Shown: piece after piece, positions 54,325-63,635 of the stretch
Numbering within the stretch: the stretch's first letter is position 1
Layout: every line of letters starts with the position of its first letter
Made by a program: the position numbers and the translations under genes
The notes under the pieces: model-generated
Databases searched by the model: none
The model's input: only the letters and a program-made list of their open reading frames with translations
What the model was told of the DNA's origin: nothing
Assembly (NCBI GenBank): GCA_035267185.1
Contig: DATFLY010000017.1
Span: forward strand, 1-64,000
DNA: 64,000 bases
Origin: JAUIBE01 sp035267185
Lineage (GTDB): Bacteria > Pseudomonadota > Gammaproteobacteria > Xanthomonadales > SZUA-36
Direction of reading: 5' to 3'

Positions 54325-54957
54325 CTAGCTGTTTTCCGGTCCGACCGAAGACATGACGGCCAGTGGTCGCCCTTCAAGGTCATTAAAAAACGCCATCCAT
54401 TCTTCGACACCATCGTCATGCTTGTGGATCATGTGTGGTGCGCTGATGAACTCAACCCCGTGCTCACTGAGCCGCTGATGCGTGGCATTAATATCAGCCA
54501 CCCGAAGATAAACCAGGGATTCATCTCCCGGTGAATCTTCCGCCTGGGAAAGCATCAGGCGCGTTCCACCGCAATCAAAAAATGCAAGATCACCAAAGGT
54601 ATATAGATGATCCAGCCCGAGCACATCGCGATACCATGTTTCAGTGGCTTCAATGTCTTTCACTGACCGGGCTATCTGGCCGACACAGATATATTCGGAT
54701 TCATCATTCATTGCTGCTTCCATTTGATGTAAGTGACTGTCTTTTGGCGATCCCGTCCAGCTCTTGAGCGCTTTGCGGTTGGCAACGCCCAGCTTGGCAA
54801 TGGCGTTAGCCACGTGATACTTGACTGCGTCCAGGCTGATACCGCGGCGGTCCGCAATTTGCTGGTTCGTCAGGCCGTGCCGTACTGAATGAACAGTGCG
54901 CCACTCTGCAGGCGTCAGGATGTCATTGTGTGGCGGACGTCCGCGGGATCTTCCCAT
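54325..54957 (-). CDS. LuxR-type helix-turn-helix fused to a VOC/glyoxalase-fold domain
   Basis: Encodes 210 residues from the ATG at 54957. Residues about 10-70 form a LuxR/GerE-like helix-turn-helix: LTPAEWRTVHSVRHGLTNQQ, IADRRGISLDAVKYHVANAI and AKLGVANRKAL. Residues about 88-205 form a vicinal-oxygen-chelate fold: QIARSVKDIEATETWYRDVL, GLDHLYTFGDLAFFDCGGTR, then VYLRVADINATHQRLSEHGV and FFNDLEGRPLAVM. Combining both suggests a one-component regulator that binds a small ligand in the VOC fold. No response-regulator domain is present. The target is unknown. Confidence 0.85.
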   Translation of the reverse strand: MGRSRGRPPHNDILTPAEWRTVHSVRHGLTNQQIADRRGISLDAVKYHVANAIAKLGVANRKALKSWTGSPKDSHLHQMEAAMNDESEYICVGQIARSVKDIEATETWYRDVLGLDHLYTFGDLAFFDCGGTRLMLSQAEDSPGDESLVYLRVADINATHQRLSEHGVEFISAPHMIHKHDDGVEEWMAFFNDLEGRPLAVMSSVGPENS

Positions 54958-55159
54958 TTGCAAGATATTAGCGGTACAAGGCGCGAATTACCCTCCCCTT
55001 TATTACATTTGTTTTCCTGAAACAGGAATACCAGCTGCGTTCATGCAATTAACAAATGCCTGGCGCGCCAGGTAAATCACTTCTACGCGCAAAGTATCAT
55101 CCTGATACTGTTGCCCTGCCGCTTAGGTTTTAACAAAAACTAATAAAGGACCCTTTGCC

Positions 55160-56593
55160 ATGGCTCTAATCGACAATGCGCTTATTTTCTTCTACATGGC
55201 AGCGCTGCTGGTCATCGGAATTTATGCGAACCACAAGCAGAAAAATGTCGATGATTACTACGTGGCAGGCCGGCGCCAGGGCACCATTTCAATCGCCTGC
55301 CTTTGGCTTGCCAGCTGGATCGGCGGCGCCTCCATCATTGGCAGCTCGGGCAAAGCATACGAGACTGGCGTATCAGCCGTTTGGTATGTCGGCGCTGTCG
55401 CGATCGGACTCTTTCTTTTCGGCCTGCTTGCCGCTCGCAGAGCCAAGATCCTGGGCGACCAACATCAATTCCTGACCTTTCCTGATCTGATTGAACATCA
55501 GTTCGACAGCCGAACCCGGGTTGTTGTCACACTAACCACCATAGCCTCTTATATCGCATTCTCCGCCGGTCAATTGGCCGCAGCCGCCAGCGTGCTACAT
55601 GTGCTGCTCGGTTGGGATTTCTCTTATACCCTGTTGCTTGCCACCGGCGTTGTGGTTTTATACACCGCCACCGGCGGTTACCTGGCGGTGGCATGGACAG
55701 ACTGGGTGCAACTGGTCCTGTTACTGATTGGCGTATTGTTGGTCGGGTTTCCCATTGCCATTCAACTCACCGGCAACTTTGAGCAACTCACAGCACAACT
55801 GCCGGAATCCTATAGCAACCTGGGTGCCTGGGGCTGGCCAGCCATTATCGCGATGGTGGTCAGCATGGTGTTGAGCTTTTTTACGTCGATGGATTGCTAC
55901 TCACGCTCTTTCGCAGCAAAAAGTGCCAAAGCCGCCCGCAATGGCGCCCTGTTGGCTGTCCTGTTCGTGTTACCCCTGGCCGTCGCAGCAACATGGATGG
56001 GTATGACCACAGCAGTCCTGTTCCCAGGCATCACCGAAAATAACAATGTCCTGCCCACATTCGTAATGGAAATGTTTCCCGACGGATTCAAAGGCCTGAT
56101 GCTGGTCGGAGTACTCGCAGCGATAATGTCAACGGCAGACATTTGTATTCTTACCGCATCAGCCAACATTACCAACGATATTTATGAACGTTATATCAAT
56201 CCCGATATCAGCCAGAAAAACATGTTGCGCCTGGGCATGCTGGCCTCGCTGCTTATCGGGTTTTTATCTGCATTGATGGCGTGGAAAATGCAGGATGTGC
56301 TGGATATTCTCCTGATCGGCTTTACGCTTAATTCCGCTGCCGTGATCCTGCCATCAATCGCTGCACTGTATGCATGGAAAGTGAATGCTGGCGCCGCGTT
56401 CTGGAGTATATGCCTGTCATTCGTCACCGTTCTGGCCTGGTACGCTGGTGCATCACTTGAGCTGTCGCCTGTATTTGAGGTTGAGGCCCTCTGGCCTGGC
56501 CTGGCCGTCGCCACAATAAGCTTCTTCAGCCTTGGCTGGCGTGGTCGGCAGTCCAAGGCCATCTCCGCTGTGCAAGCTGCGGACCAGCAATAA
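55160..56593 (+). CDS. Sodium:solute symporter (SSS family)
   Basis: Encodes 477 residues with about thirteen membrane helices. Typical sodium:solute symporter blocks: YYVAGRRQGTISIACLWLAS, GVSAVWYVGAVAIGLFLFGL, TATGGYLAVAWTDWVQLVLL and the sodium-site-like VLAAIMSTADICILTASANI. Such carriers import sugars, amino acids, carboxylates or similar solutes with Na+. The substrate cannot be told. It has no obvious partner gene in the same orientation nearby. Confidence 0.9.
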   Translation: MALIDNALIFFYMAALLVIGIYANHKQKNVDDYYVAGRRQGTISIACLWLASWIGGASIIGSSGKAYETGVSAVWYVGAVAIGLFLFGLLAARRAKILGDQHQFLTFPDLIEHQFDSRTRVVVTLTTIASYIAFSAGQLAAAASVLHVLLGWDFSYTLLLATGVVVLYTATGGYLAVAWTDWVQLVLLLIGVLLVGFPIAIQLTGNFEQLTAQLPESYSNLGAWGWPAIIAMVVSMVLSFFTSMDCYSRSFAAKSAKAARNGALLAVLFVLPLAVAATWMGMTTAVLFPGITENNNVLPTFVMEMFPDGFKGLMLVGVLAAIMSTADICILTASANITNDIYERYINPDISQKNMLRLGMLASLLIGFLSALMAWKMQDVLDILLIGFTLNSAAVILPSIAALYAWKVNAGAAFWSICLSFVTVLAWYAGASLELSPVFEVEALWPGLAVATISFFSLGWRGRQSKAISAVQAADQQ

Positions 56594-56730
56594 GCACAAA
56601 ATAACGGCCGCTGCCGTGGCGACGAACAGCACTTGAAGACGGGTGATATTCTTATCCAGATTGTAAATAGATTAATCCCGTGGTTCGCGCATCCTGAACC
56701 ATTGGCAACAACAAACTGGCTGGCCAGGAT

Positions 56731-58269
56731 ATGAAAACAAGGCATTCATCACCCATCAATGCGTCTGCATCCGTGCTCTTAAATCATCCACTCCAATATT
56801 TGTTGGTACTGGTGTTCTTTTTTGCCGCGCCTTCGATCGCAGTCGCAGGTTCATGTACAGCGTTGGACAGTTTGCCATTTGTCACGGTTGACCTGGAAGA
56901 CGGCGTTGGCCCCTTTGGCACCAATGCGATTGCAGAATCCTGGTCCGTGGAGTGTCCGACAGGCATCTCTCCGTGTCCGGCTGTTGCTTTTCCTAGTTTT
57001 TATACAGCGCTGCAAGCCGGCACTTACACCGTGACTTACACCAAGACGGTTGGGGGTGGTTCGATGGAACAATGCCAGTATCCACTTCGGATCGGCGCCA
57101 CTGGCCTGCAGGCTGAACTTCAATGGGATTGGGACAATATCCCGGATAACGGCAGTGTTGACCTTGATCTGCATGTGCACCTGCCAAACAACACGGCGGC
57201 ATGGGGCGGCAACCAGGGGAATGCGGTGGTGTGCGCGTGGAACAATTGCACAGTTTCCAGCTATCAAAATGCGACCGGCGTAAACTGGTTTGGACCCGGT
57301 ATGCCCCCGGATCCTGTCGACTGGTATTTGTCACCGGTGCTTGAAGAAAATTCCTGTTATTTCGCGCCGCGGGGAATAGGCGCGGATTGGCAATCAATTG
57401 GAATGGGGTGTCATAACCCCAGGCTGGACATCGACAACGTCGCCTGCGACCCAACGGTTACAGATCCGCAGGACTCCAGTTTTTGTAATCCGGAAGTCAG
57501 TAACATCGATTATCCGCCCAACGATGAATGGACCCGCATCGCGGTGCATTACTTTGACAATGGTGGAGAATCCGTTGACATTCATCCGCAGGTCACGGTG
57601 GCCTGCCGTGGGCAAAGCCCGACCGTTCTTGGCCCCACGGGCTATGATCAACCGGTTACATTTCCTGCGGCCGACGGCGGTGATCTGTTCTGGATTGTGG
57701 CTGACGCGCTTTTTCACCGGGATCCGGTCAGCGGGGCCAGCCTCTGCGTGGTGCGACCGCTTTATGCAGATGAAATGCTTCAGACGCCAATATTAATAAC
57801 GGTGGCTGAAGCTCAAATTTCGGTTGGCCCAAATTACCTGCAGGTGACAGACCTGAGTCTTGAACTTCAGGAAGGCCAGCCGGTGCTGCCGGCGGGTGGC
57901 CAGTCACAATACCTGGTCAAGGTTGAAAATAACGGCCCTGATGATGCGTTTGGCGCGCGCGTCATGCTTACTCTTCCCCCGGAACTGTCCGATAACAGCT
58001 GGACCTGCACCCCCGATCCGGGTGCTTCGTGTGCCTCCTCTGGCGGACCCGGACTTGACCAGTTTTTTAATGTTCCTTCAGGCGGCGCAGTCCGCTACCT
58101 GGTCACCATCAACCTGCCAACGGATGCGCCTGAAGTGCCCGTGACATTGAGTGGCGAGGTTGAGTCCCCCGAAAGTTATATCGATGTGGTTTCGACAAAC
58201 AACGCAGATAGTGTTTCAGGCGTGATCGGGCTTTTTGGCGATGGGCTCGAATCAGGAATCGAACCCTGA
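56731..58269 (+). CDS. Secreted protein with YfaP-like and DUF11-like regions
   Basis: Encodes 512 residues. A signal peptide (YLLVLVFFFAAPSIAVA) precedes cysteine-bearing beta-rich domains. A middle segment resembles YfaP-like domains (AELQWDWDNIPDNGSVDLDL, HVHLPNNTAAWGG). A late segment looks like a CARDB/DUF11 domain (DLSLELQEGQPVLPAGGQSQ, YLVKVENNGPDDAFGARVML). The extreme C-terminus is GLFGDGLESGIEP, close to the '(F/L)xDGFES'-like ends seen on many secreted proteins of Xanthomonadales-type bacteria. That tail may be a sorting or processing signal, by inference. Overall function is unknown. Confidence 0.77.
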   Translation: MKTRHSSPINASASVLLNHPLQYLLVLVFFFAAPSIAVAGSCTALDSLPFVTVDLEDGVGPFGTNAIAESWSVECPTGISPCPAVAFPSFYTALQAGTYTVTYTKTVGGGSMEQCQYPLRIGATGLQAELQWDWDNIPDNGSVDLDLHVHLPNNTAAWGGNQGNAVVCAWNNCTVSSYQNATGVNWFGPGMPPDPVDWYLSPVLEENSCYFAPRGIGADWQSIGMGCHNPRLDIDNVACDPTVTDPQDSSFCNPEVSNIDYPPNDEWTRIAVHYFDNGGESVDIHPQVTVACRGQSPTVLGPTGYDQPVTFPAADGGDLFWIVADALFHRDPVSGASLCVVRPLYADEMLQTPILITVAEAQISVGPNYLQVTDLSLELQEGQPVLPAGGQSQYLVKVENNGPDDAFGARVMLTLPPELSDNSWTCTPDPGASCASSGGPGLDQFFNVPSGGAVRYLVTINLPTDAPEVPVTLSGEVESPESYIDVVSTNNADSVSGVIGLFGDGLESGIEP

Positions 58270-58402
58270 TGACAATACAGGTGGATAACTATCAGGCGCT
58301 TAACACCCATGAGCATCCCAGAAGTTGCTGGTGTAGACTCTACCATCGCCTATTGCGTTATTATTTTGGAATGAATAGGCAATCAATCCAGGTGACATAA
58401 AA

Positions 58403-58783
58403 ATGAACATACTTGAACTCTTCGACGACTGGGAAGATGTAGTGAAGTGCAAAAGGGGCGCTGAATTATTCGCCGAAAGAACACCAGCCGACTTTATGTA
58501 CGTGATCCTTGATGGTGAGATCGAGTTGTCGCTGCATAATGAGCCTTTAGGGGTTGAAATGGACGGCGGCATCATCGGTGAAATGGCCATGATCGTCGAT
58601 TCAAACCGCAGTGCCACGGCGACCACGCTGACCAAATCGAAGCTTGCTCGTGTGAATCGCGACCAGTTTCGTGAACTGGTTGCATCCAATCCCGATTTTG
58701 CCCTGCACATCATGCAGATTCTGGCGAATCGTTTGCGTGCCATTAACGAACAGGTGACCAGCCAGTACAGCCGCTATAGCTAA
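58403..58783 (+). CDS. Stand-alone cyclic nucleotide-binding domain protein
   Basis: Encodes 126 residues, essentially one CNB beta-roll (VVKCKRGAELFAERTPADFM, YVILDGEIELSL). The phosphate-binding cassette is intact in outline: GEMAMIVDSNRSATAT, with the ribose-binding Glu and phosphate-binding Arg. A C-terminal helix follows (FALHIMQILANRLRAINEQV). No DNA-binding or kinase domain is attached. It faces a convergent nucleotide cyclase gene 60 bases away, so it may report on that enzyme's product. Confidence 0.88.
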   Translation: MNILELFDDWEDVVKCKRGAELFAERTPADFMYVILDGEIELSLHNEPLGVEMDGGIIGEMAMIVDSNRSATATTLTKSKLARVNRDQFRELVASNPDFALHIMQILANRLRAINEQVTSQYSRYS

Positions 58784-58843
58784 GGGGAGCGAAATAAGAG
58801 TTAAGCCTTGTTTCGACGCAGCAACCTATTCGTTCCGGCAGAA

Positions 58844-59980
58844 CTACGCCAGCTGCAGGTTAAAGGGATCCCCGATGGCAGAAACTTCAAAGACTCTGAC
58901 CGCCTCATCAAACCCTTTCGGATGAATTGATTTTTCATTCCGAACAGTCAGGCTGTCCCCGCAAATCTGCCGGGTGCGATCTGAAACCAGTATCTGACCA
59001 CCTTCGGTTTCAGATTCTATCCGGGCAGTGAAATTGACGTTGTGCCCGACCACGCCATATTTTGCACGCATTTCCGACCCGATATTTCCCACCACGACGT
59101 CACCACTGTTGATGCCTATCCCGGTCTTGACTTCGGGCAGGCCAGACTGGCGATTCAGCTCATTGACTCTCGGCATGGCCAATTGCATCTCAATGGCGCA
59201 AGCCACTGCTCTCGAGGCGTGGTCCTGCATCGGGCCAGGGGCGCCAAACAGGACCAGGATGGCGTCACCGATGAACTCATCGATGGTACCCCCATGCCTG
59301 AGGATAACCTCGGTCATGGGAACCAAAAAGTTGTTCACCATCCTGACCACTTCTTCTGGATCCCGCTGTGCAGATATCCGCGTAAATCCGCGAATGTCCG
59401 CCATCAGGATAGACATCTCGCGCCGCTCACCGCCCATCTGCAGACCTTCGGGCGAGTCGAGCAGGGTTTGAGCAATCTCATTGGTGAGGTATCGCCCGAA
59501 TACCGAACGGATAAAGTCGTTTCGTTGTTCAAGGTCTGCTGCCAGATCCCAGACTTTGTCGTTGGCCTTCTTCAACGCCAGTTGTGTTTTGACACGTGCC
59601 AGCACCACCTGAAAATCAAGGGGTTTTGTCACATAATCATTGGCGCCCTGTTTCAGGGCAGCCACGATGTCTTCCCGTGTATCCCTGGCGGTGGCCATGA
59701 TCACAGGCAGCATGCTCTGATCCCGTGTTTCCCTGACTTTCGCCAGCATCTCGACGCCACTCATGCCCGGCATCATAATGTCCAGCAAAACAAGATCGCA
59801 GGGGCCATTTTCCAGCAGCTCCAGGGCTTTAAAGGCATCCTCAGCAACGATAACGTTGAATCCTTTCTTCGCCAGGCGACGGGAGAGAAGATCACGGTTC
59901 ATTTCATTATCATCGACAACCATGATGGTCGATGAACCAAATTCGCTTTCGTTGTGTACTTCGGTGACGCTTGAGGTCAT
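58844..59980 (-). CDS. Response regulator fused to class III nucleotide cyclase
   Basis: Encodes 378 residues. Residues about 18-135 are a receiver domain with phospho-acceptor Asp67 (LVLLDIMMPG) and Lys119. A helical linker (about 135-165) leads to a class III cyclase domain. Metal-binding Asp195 (MADIRGFT) and Asp239 (EFIGD), and catalytic Asn316 and Arg320 (GHNVNFTARIES) are present, so it should be active. At the base-recognising positions there is Glu235 where adenylate cyclases have Lys, and His313 where they usually have Asp. The product (cAMP or cGMP) is therefore uncertain. It is divergent from the hybrid kinase. Confidence 0.9.
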   Translation of the reverse strand: MTSSVTEVHNESEFGSSTIMVVDDNEMNRDLLSRRLAKKGFNVIVAEDAFKALELLENGPCDLVLLDIMMPGMSGVEMLAKVRETRDQSMLPVIMATARDTREDIVAALKQGANDYVTKPLDFQVVLARVKTQLALKKANDKVWDLAADLEQRNDFIRSVFGRYLTNEIAQTLLDSPEGLQMGGERREMSILMADIRGFTRISAQRDPEEVVRMVNNFLVPMTEVILRHGGTIDEFIGDAILVLFGAPGPMQDHASRAVACAIEMQLAMPRVNELNRQSGLPEVKTGIGINSGDVVVGNIGSEMRAKYGVVGHNVNFTARIESETEGGQILVSDRTRQICGDSLTVRNEKSIHPKGFDEAVRVFEVSAIGDPFNLQLA

Positions 59981-60030
59981 GCTGGTTCCGCAATGGTCAG
60001 GTGCTGGATTTCAGGATCGGAGAATAATAC

Positions 60031-62676
60031 ATGAATAACTCAACCGGGAATCCAAACAAGATTCATCCCTTGCTGGGCCGATCTTACTGGGCGAGGGTAT
60101 TTGCCTATGTTGCCGCCAGTCTTCTGGTCTTTAAGCAGGTTCCTGCAGATCAGCCCTGGCTCCAGTATTTGGTTCTGTTTATCGGCTTCATATATCCAAC
60201 GCTGTTTTATCACCTGGGCGTTCGTGCAAAAAATACTCGCCTGGTTGGAATAATTGGTTACTACCTGGACACTGCTATCTGGAGCCTGGCGGTCGTCTTT
60301 TTTCACTACTCCATTGTCTTGCTGCTTCTGATACCCCTCTTTTCATTTGTCACCTCGATACTGATGCTGGGCGTCAGGCGCGCAATGCCGACCACAGCCC
60401 TCATGGCATTCATTTTGTTATCGGGGCTTTACATCGAACCGGTCGAACTATTTGAGGGCTTTTCGACCGGGCAGGCTATTTTTGGCTGGGCAATGGCACT
60501 GGTATTCATGCTTTATATTGCGCTGCTGGTCAATGGCACCACGCGCAGCTTTGTTACCGCCAAACATCAGCTGGAGGCACGTAACAGAAAAATCCGTGAA
60601 CAGTCAGATCAGTTGGCAGCAATGACTTATGTATCCCAACTGGTCAATTCGACCCTTGATCTGGACGAGATCATGGTGACAATCATGCGCAGCCTAAACA
60701 GTGTCTTTAACTTCAATCTCATGGCCATTTTGTTTCTGGACGACAAACGCAGGAAACTCCAGCTCGACCGCATGATCGGCGACTTATCTGACGATCTGAA
60801 GGACAGTCTCGAAGGCCTGGACATTCCGATGAGCGAAACAAACAGCGTGTTCACGCGCACCATCGAAGTGGAAAAGCCCATCTACCTGGCGGATGTTTCA
60901 GAGGACATCGGCGCTGCAGAAGGCGTCAGTAAAATTATCTACCAGCGAGTGCCAGCTAAATCAATGCTGACATTTCCGCTGCGTCGCGATGGCGATGTCG
61001 AAGGGGTTCTGGTCTTTGCCAACACGAGAGACCGATTCGAACTCGATGATGAAAACATCAAGGTCATTGGCCGCTACGTCACTTATATCGTCAGCGCCAT
61101 TCGCAACGCCAGGAATTACCAGACCATCCAGGACGCTCGCGCGGCGGCGGACGCAGCCAACTCAGCCAAGAGCCAGTTTCTCGCCAATATGAGCCACGAG
61201 TTGCGCACGCCCCTGAACGCCGTGATCGGTTACACAGAGATGTTGCAGGAGGAGGCCGAGGATCTTGGGCTTAAAGACATGATCCCCGATTTTGAGAAAG
61301 TCAAAAGTGCCAGCCATCACTTGCTGCATCTGATCAGCGAAGTGCTGGACCTTGCCAAGATCGAGGCTGATCGCATCGAACTGAACCCGGAAACAATCCA
61401 GCTTGAAGAATTCCTCATGGATGTGCAGGCCAATGTTGAACCGTTGATCGCCAAGAACCGTAATGAGCTCAGGGTCACGGCAAGATCAGAACTTGGCGAG
61501 GTTTTTCTGGATCGGCTCAGGATTCAGCAGGTGGTGCTTAACTTGCTCAGCAATGCCGCAAAATTTACCCACAAGGGCGACATCGAACTGATTGCGGATC
61601 GATTCAGTGAACATGATTTTGACTGGCTGATCTTCAAGGTCAGTGACAGTGGTATTGGCATGACTGATGAGCAACTTGAACAGGTGTTTGAGCCGTTTGC
61701 ACAGGCCGACAGTTCCACAACGCGCGAGTTTGGCGGCACGGGTCTCGGACTCAGCATCAGCCGTCAGATTTGTGAACTGATGGGTGGCTCGCTGACTGCG
61801 GAAAGTGAGAAAGACAGGGGTTCAACTTTCACTGTTCGCATTCCGGTCAAGTCGACCGGCATCAGAAAAGACATCGTGGATGCCCCTGAAGGCTTGCCAG
61901 CAGCAGGATCCGGCCATCCAAAAGATTCGCGACCCGGCGTGTTGTTGATTGATGATGACACAAATATTCTCGACCTGATGACGCGAATGTTGAAGCGGGC
62001 AGGTTATACGGTGGTAACAGCAACCACCGGCGAAGAAGGACTGAAAACGGCCCGGGAACTTCGGCCAGGCGTCATCGTTCTGGACGTTATGCTTCCCAGC
62101 ATGGATGGCTGGTCAGTCCTGACAAAGTTAAAGTCAGACCCTGAGCTTTGCGGGATTCCCGTGGTGATGCAGAGCATTCTCGACGAATCGCAAAAAGGGT
62201 ACATGCTCGGTGCAACGGAATACCTCACCAAACCGGTCGAACGCCGTCGTGTGATTGACATCATCAGCAAACTAAAGAGAGATGGTGAGAACCAGCGGGT
62301 CCTGATCGTGGAAGATGATTCGGATACGCGCGAGATGATGGCCCTGTGGCTTAAAAATGCAGGGTGGAAAGTCACGACCGCAGTCGATGGCAGGGAGGGC
62401 CTTGAGGCCTGGGATTCTGCTCCGGCTGACCTGATCATTCTCGACCTGCTCATGCCCAACATGGATGGGTTCGAATTTATGGAAGAGATGCGCGACAAGC
62501 CGGGGGCTGCCAATGCCCGGGTGATTGTAATCACAGCCAAGGACCTGACCCGTGAAGACCTGACCCGGCTCAAAGGCAGCGTGGAGCGTATTATTCAGAA
62601 GACCAGTCGATCAACTGATGAGATACTGAGTGAGGTTGGCAGGCACCTGACCAACTGTCAGGATGGTAGCGGGTAA
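60031..62676 (+). CDS. Membrane hybrid histidine kinase with GAF and two receiver domains
   Basis: Encodes 881 residues. About six membrane helices occupy the first 180 residues. A GAF domain (about 210-360) follows. HisKA has the phospho-acceptor His389 in NMSHELRTPLNAVIGY. HATPase is shown by VVLNLLSNAAKFTHKGDIEL, SDSGIGMTDEQLEQVFEPFA and FGGTGLGLSISRQI. Two receivers sit at the C-terminus (VIVLDVMLPSMDG and LIILDLLMPNMDG). No HPt domain is seen. It is divergent from the response-regulator cyclase and followed by a single receiver, so these three probably form one relay. Confidence 0.93.
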   Translation: MNNSTGNPNKIHPLLGRSYWARVFAYVAASLLVFKQVPADQPWLQYLVLFIGFIYPTLFYHLGVRAKNTRLVGIIGYYLDTAIWSLAVVFFHYSIVLLLLIPLFSFVTSILMLGVRRAMPTTALMAFILLSGLYIEPVELFEGFSTGQAIFGWAMALVFMLYIALLVNGTTRSFVTAKHQLEARNRKIREQSDQLAAMTYVSQLVNSTLDLDEIMVTIMRSLNSVFNFNLMAILFLDDKRRKLQLDRMIGDLSDDLKDSLEGLDIPMSETNSVFTRTIEVEKPIYLADVSEDIGAAEGVSKIIYQRVPAKSMLTFPLRRDGDVEGVLVFANTRDRFELDDENIKVIGRYVTYIVSAIRNARNYQTIQDARAAADAANSAKSQFLANMSHELRTPLNAVIGYTEMLQEEAEDLGLKDMIPDFEKVKSASHHLLHLISEVLDLAKIEADRIELNPETIQLEEFLMDVQANVEPLIAKNRNELRVTARSELGEVFLDRLRIQQVVLNLLSNAAKFTHKGDIELIADRFSEHDFDWLIFKVSDSGIGMTDEQLEQVFEPFAQADSSTTREFGGTGLGLSISRQICELMGGSLTAESEKDRGSTFTVRIPVKSTGIRKDIVDAPEGLPAAGSGHPKDSRPGVLLIDDDTNILDLMTRMLKRAGYTVVTATTGEEGLKTARELRPGVIVLDVMLPSMDGWSVLTKLKSDPELCGIPVVMQSILDESQKGYMLGATEYLTKPVERRRVIDIISKLKRDGENQRVLIVEDDSDTREMMALWLKNAGWKVTTAVDGREGLEAWDSAPADLIILDLLMPNMDGFEFMEEMRDKPGAANARVIVITAKDLTREDLTRLKGSVERIIQKTSRSTDEILSEVGRHLTNCQDGSG

Positions 62677-62704
62677 TTAAAACAATAAGAGCTGAGGGGT
62701 AGTC

Positions 62705-63070
62705 ATGCCAACAGTATTGCTGGTGGAAGATAATGAAATGAATCGGGACATGCTGTCCCGCCGTCTGCGGCGCAAAGGTTTTGATGTGCTGATGGCCATC
62801 GATGGTGATGAATGCATGTCCTGCCTTGAGACATCGCAACCGGACATCGTGCTGATGGACATCAATCTTCCGGGGAAGGACGGTTATGAAATCACACGCA
62901 TGATCAAAGCGGATCCAAAGGCGCAAGGCATTCCTGTCATTGCATTAACGGCACACGCCATGTCCGGTGACCGGGAAAAATCAATCGCCGCAGGTTGCGA
63001 CGATTACGACACCAAACCTGTCGATCTTCCGCGGTTACTCGAAAAAATGCTGATGTTGATGAAGAACTGA
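62705..63070 (+). CDS. Single-domain response regulator
   Basis: Encodes 121 residues, one receiver domain with acidic pocket (LVEDNE), phospho-acceptor Asp52 (IVLMDINLPG), Thr (ALTAHAMSG) and Lys (DDYDTKPVDLP). GAGGGG precedes the ATG, 28 bases after the kinase stop, so both are probably translated from one message. Its first helix (DNEMNRDMLSRRLRRKGF) is nearly the same as in the response-regulator cyclase (DNEMNRDLLSRRLAKKGF). With no output domain it probably works by protein binding or phosphate shuttling. Confidence 0.92.
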   Translation: MPTVLLVEDNEMNRDMLSRRLRRKGFDVLMAIDGDECMSCLETSQPDIVLMDINLPGKDGYEITRMIKADPKAQGIPVIALTAHAMSGDREKSIAAGCDDYDTKPVDLPRLLEKMLMLMKN

Positions 63071-63103
63071 AAGCGCCGGTTCCAGCCGCAAATTCACCGC
63101 TTT

Positions 63104-63490
63104 TCAGCCAAAATAGTAGATTGCCGCACCATTGATCAGGATATGGCAGGTTGCGTCGATGATGATGTAAAGCAACTTTGTCAGATGATCGGGCATGTCA
63201 GGCGGAAAACCTGTACGCCAGCATTCTGAAAAAGGTTTGCTGTTGGGGAAAGGCAGGTTTTTTGCCCAGATCAGGAAACGCGGCAGGCGCCAGCGGTCGA
63301 TCATGAAATGGGTTCCGGCGATGATTCCGAGCGTAATGGGCTCCTGGGTAATCAACAGGAAAGGCAGCGTATAGAAAACAACATGTACCAGGCAAGCGAG
63401 GGAACTACGGAATTTCTCCCGCGCCATCCAATCGCTTTGCAGGATAAAGTCGCCAACTAGGTGGGCGACAATCTGGTCGGCTGCGTACAC
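63104..63490 (-). CDS. DUF3307-family membrane protein
   Basis: Encodes 128 residues from a GTG with AGGAG 6 bases upstream. The N-terminal pattern HLVGDFILQSDWMAREKFRS followed by LACLVHVVFYTLPFLL, and the acid/histidine GTHFMIDRWRLPRF, fit DUF3307. It has two to three membrane helices. Function is unknown. Confidence 0.85.
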   Translation of the reverse strand: MYAADQIVAHLVGDFILQSDWMAREKFRSSLACLVHVVFYTLPFLLITQEPITLGIIAGTHFMIDRWRLPRFLIWAKNLPFPNSKPFSECWRTGFPPDMPDHLTKLLYIIIDATCHILINGAAIYYFG

Positions 63491-63635
63491 GAATTACTCC
63501 TGTAAGGCCCTATATCATGAAGGTCGGAAAAGGTTTTGGCAAAACCAGGTTGAATGACGGTCTGGAAAAATGGGTCAGCACACTTTTTGGCATGGTGACA
63601 CGCAATGGGTCAACGGCCATTTCAGGTCCAGGTCT

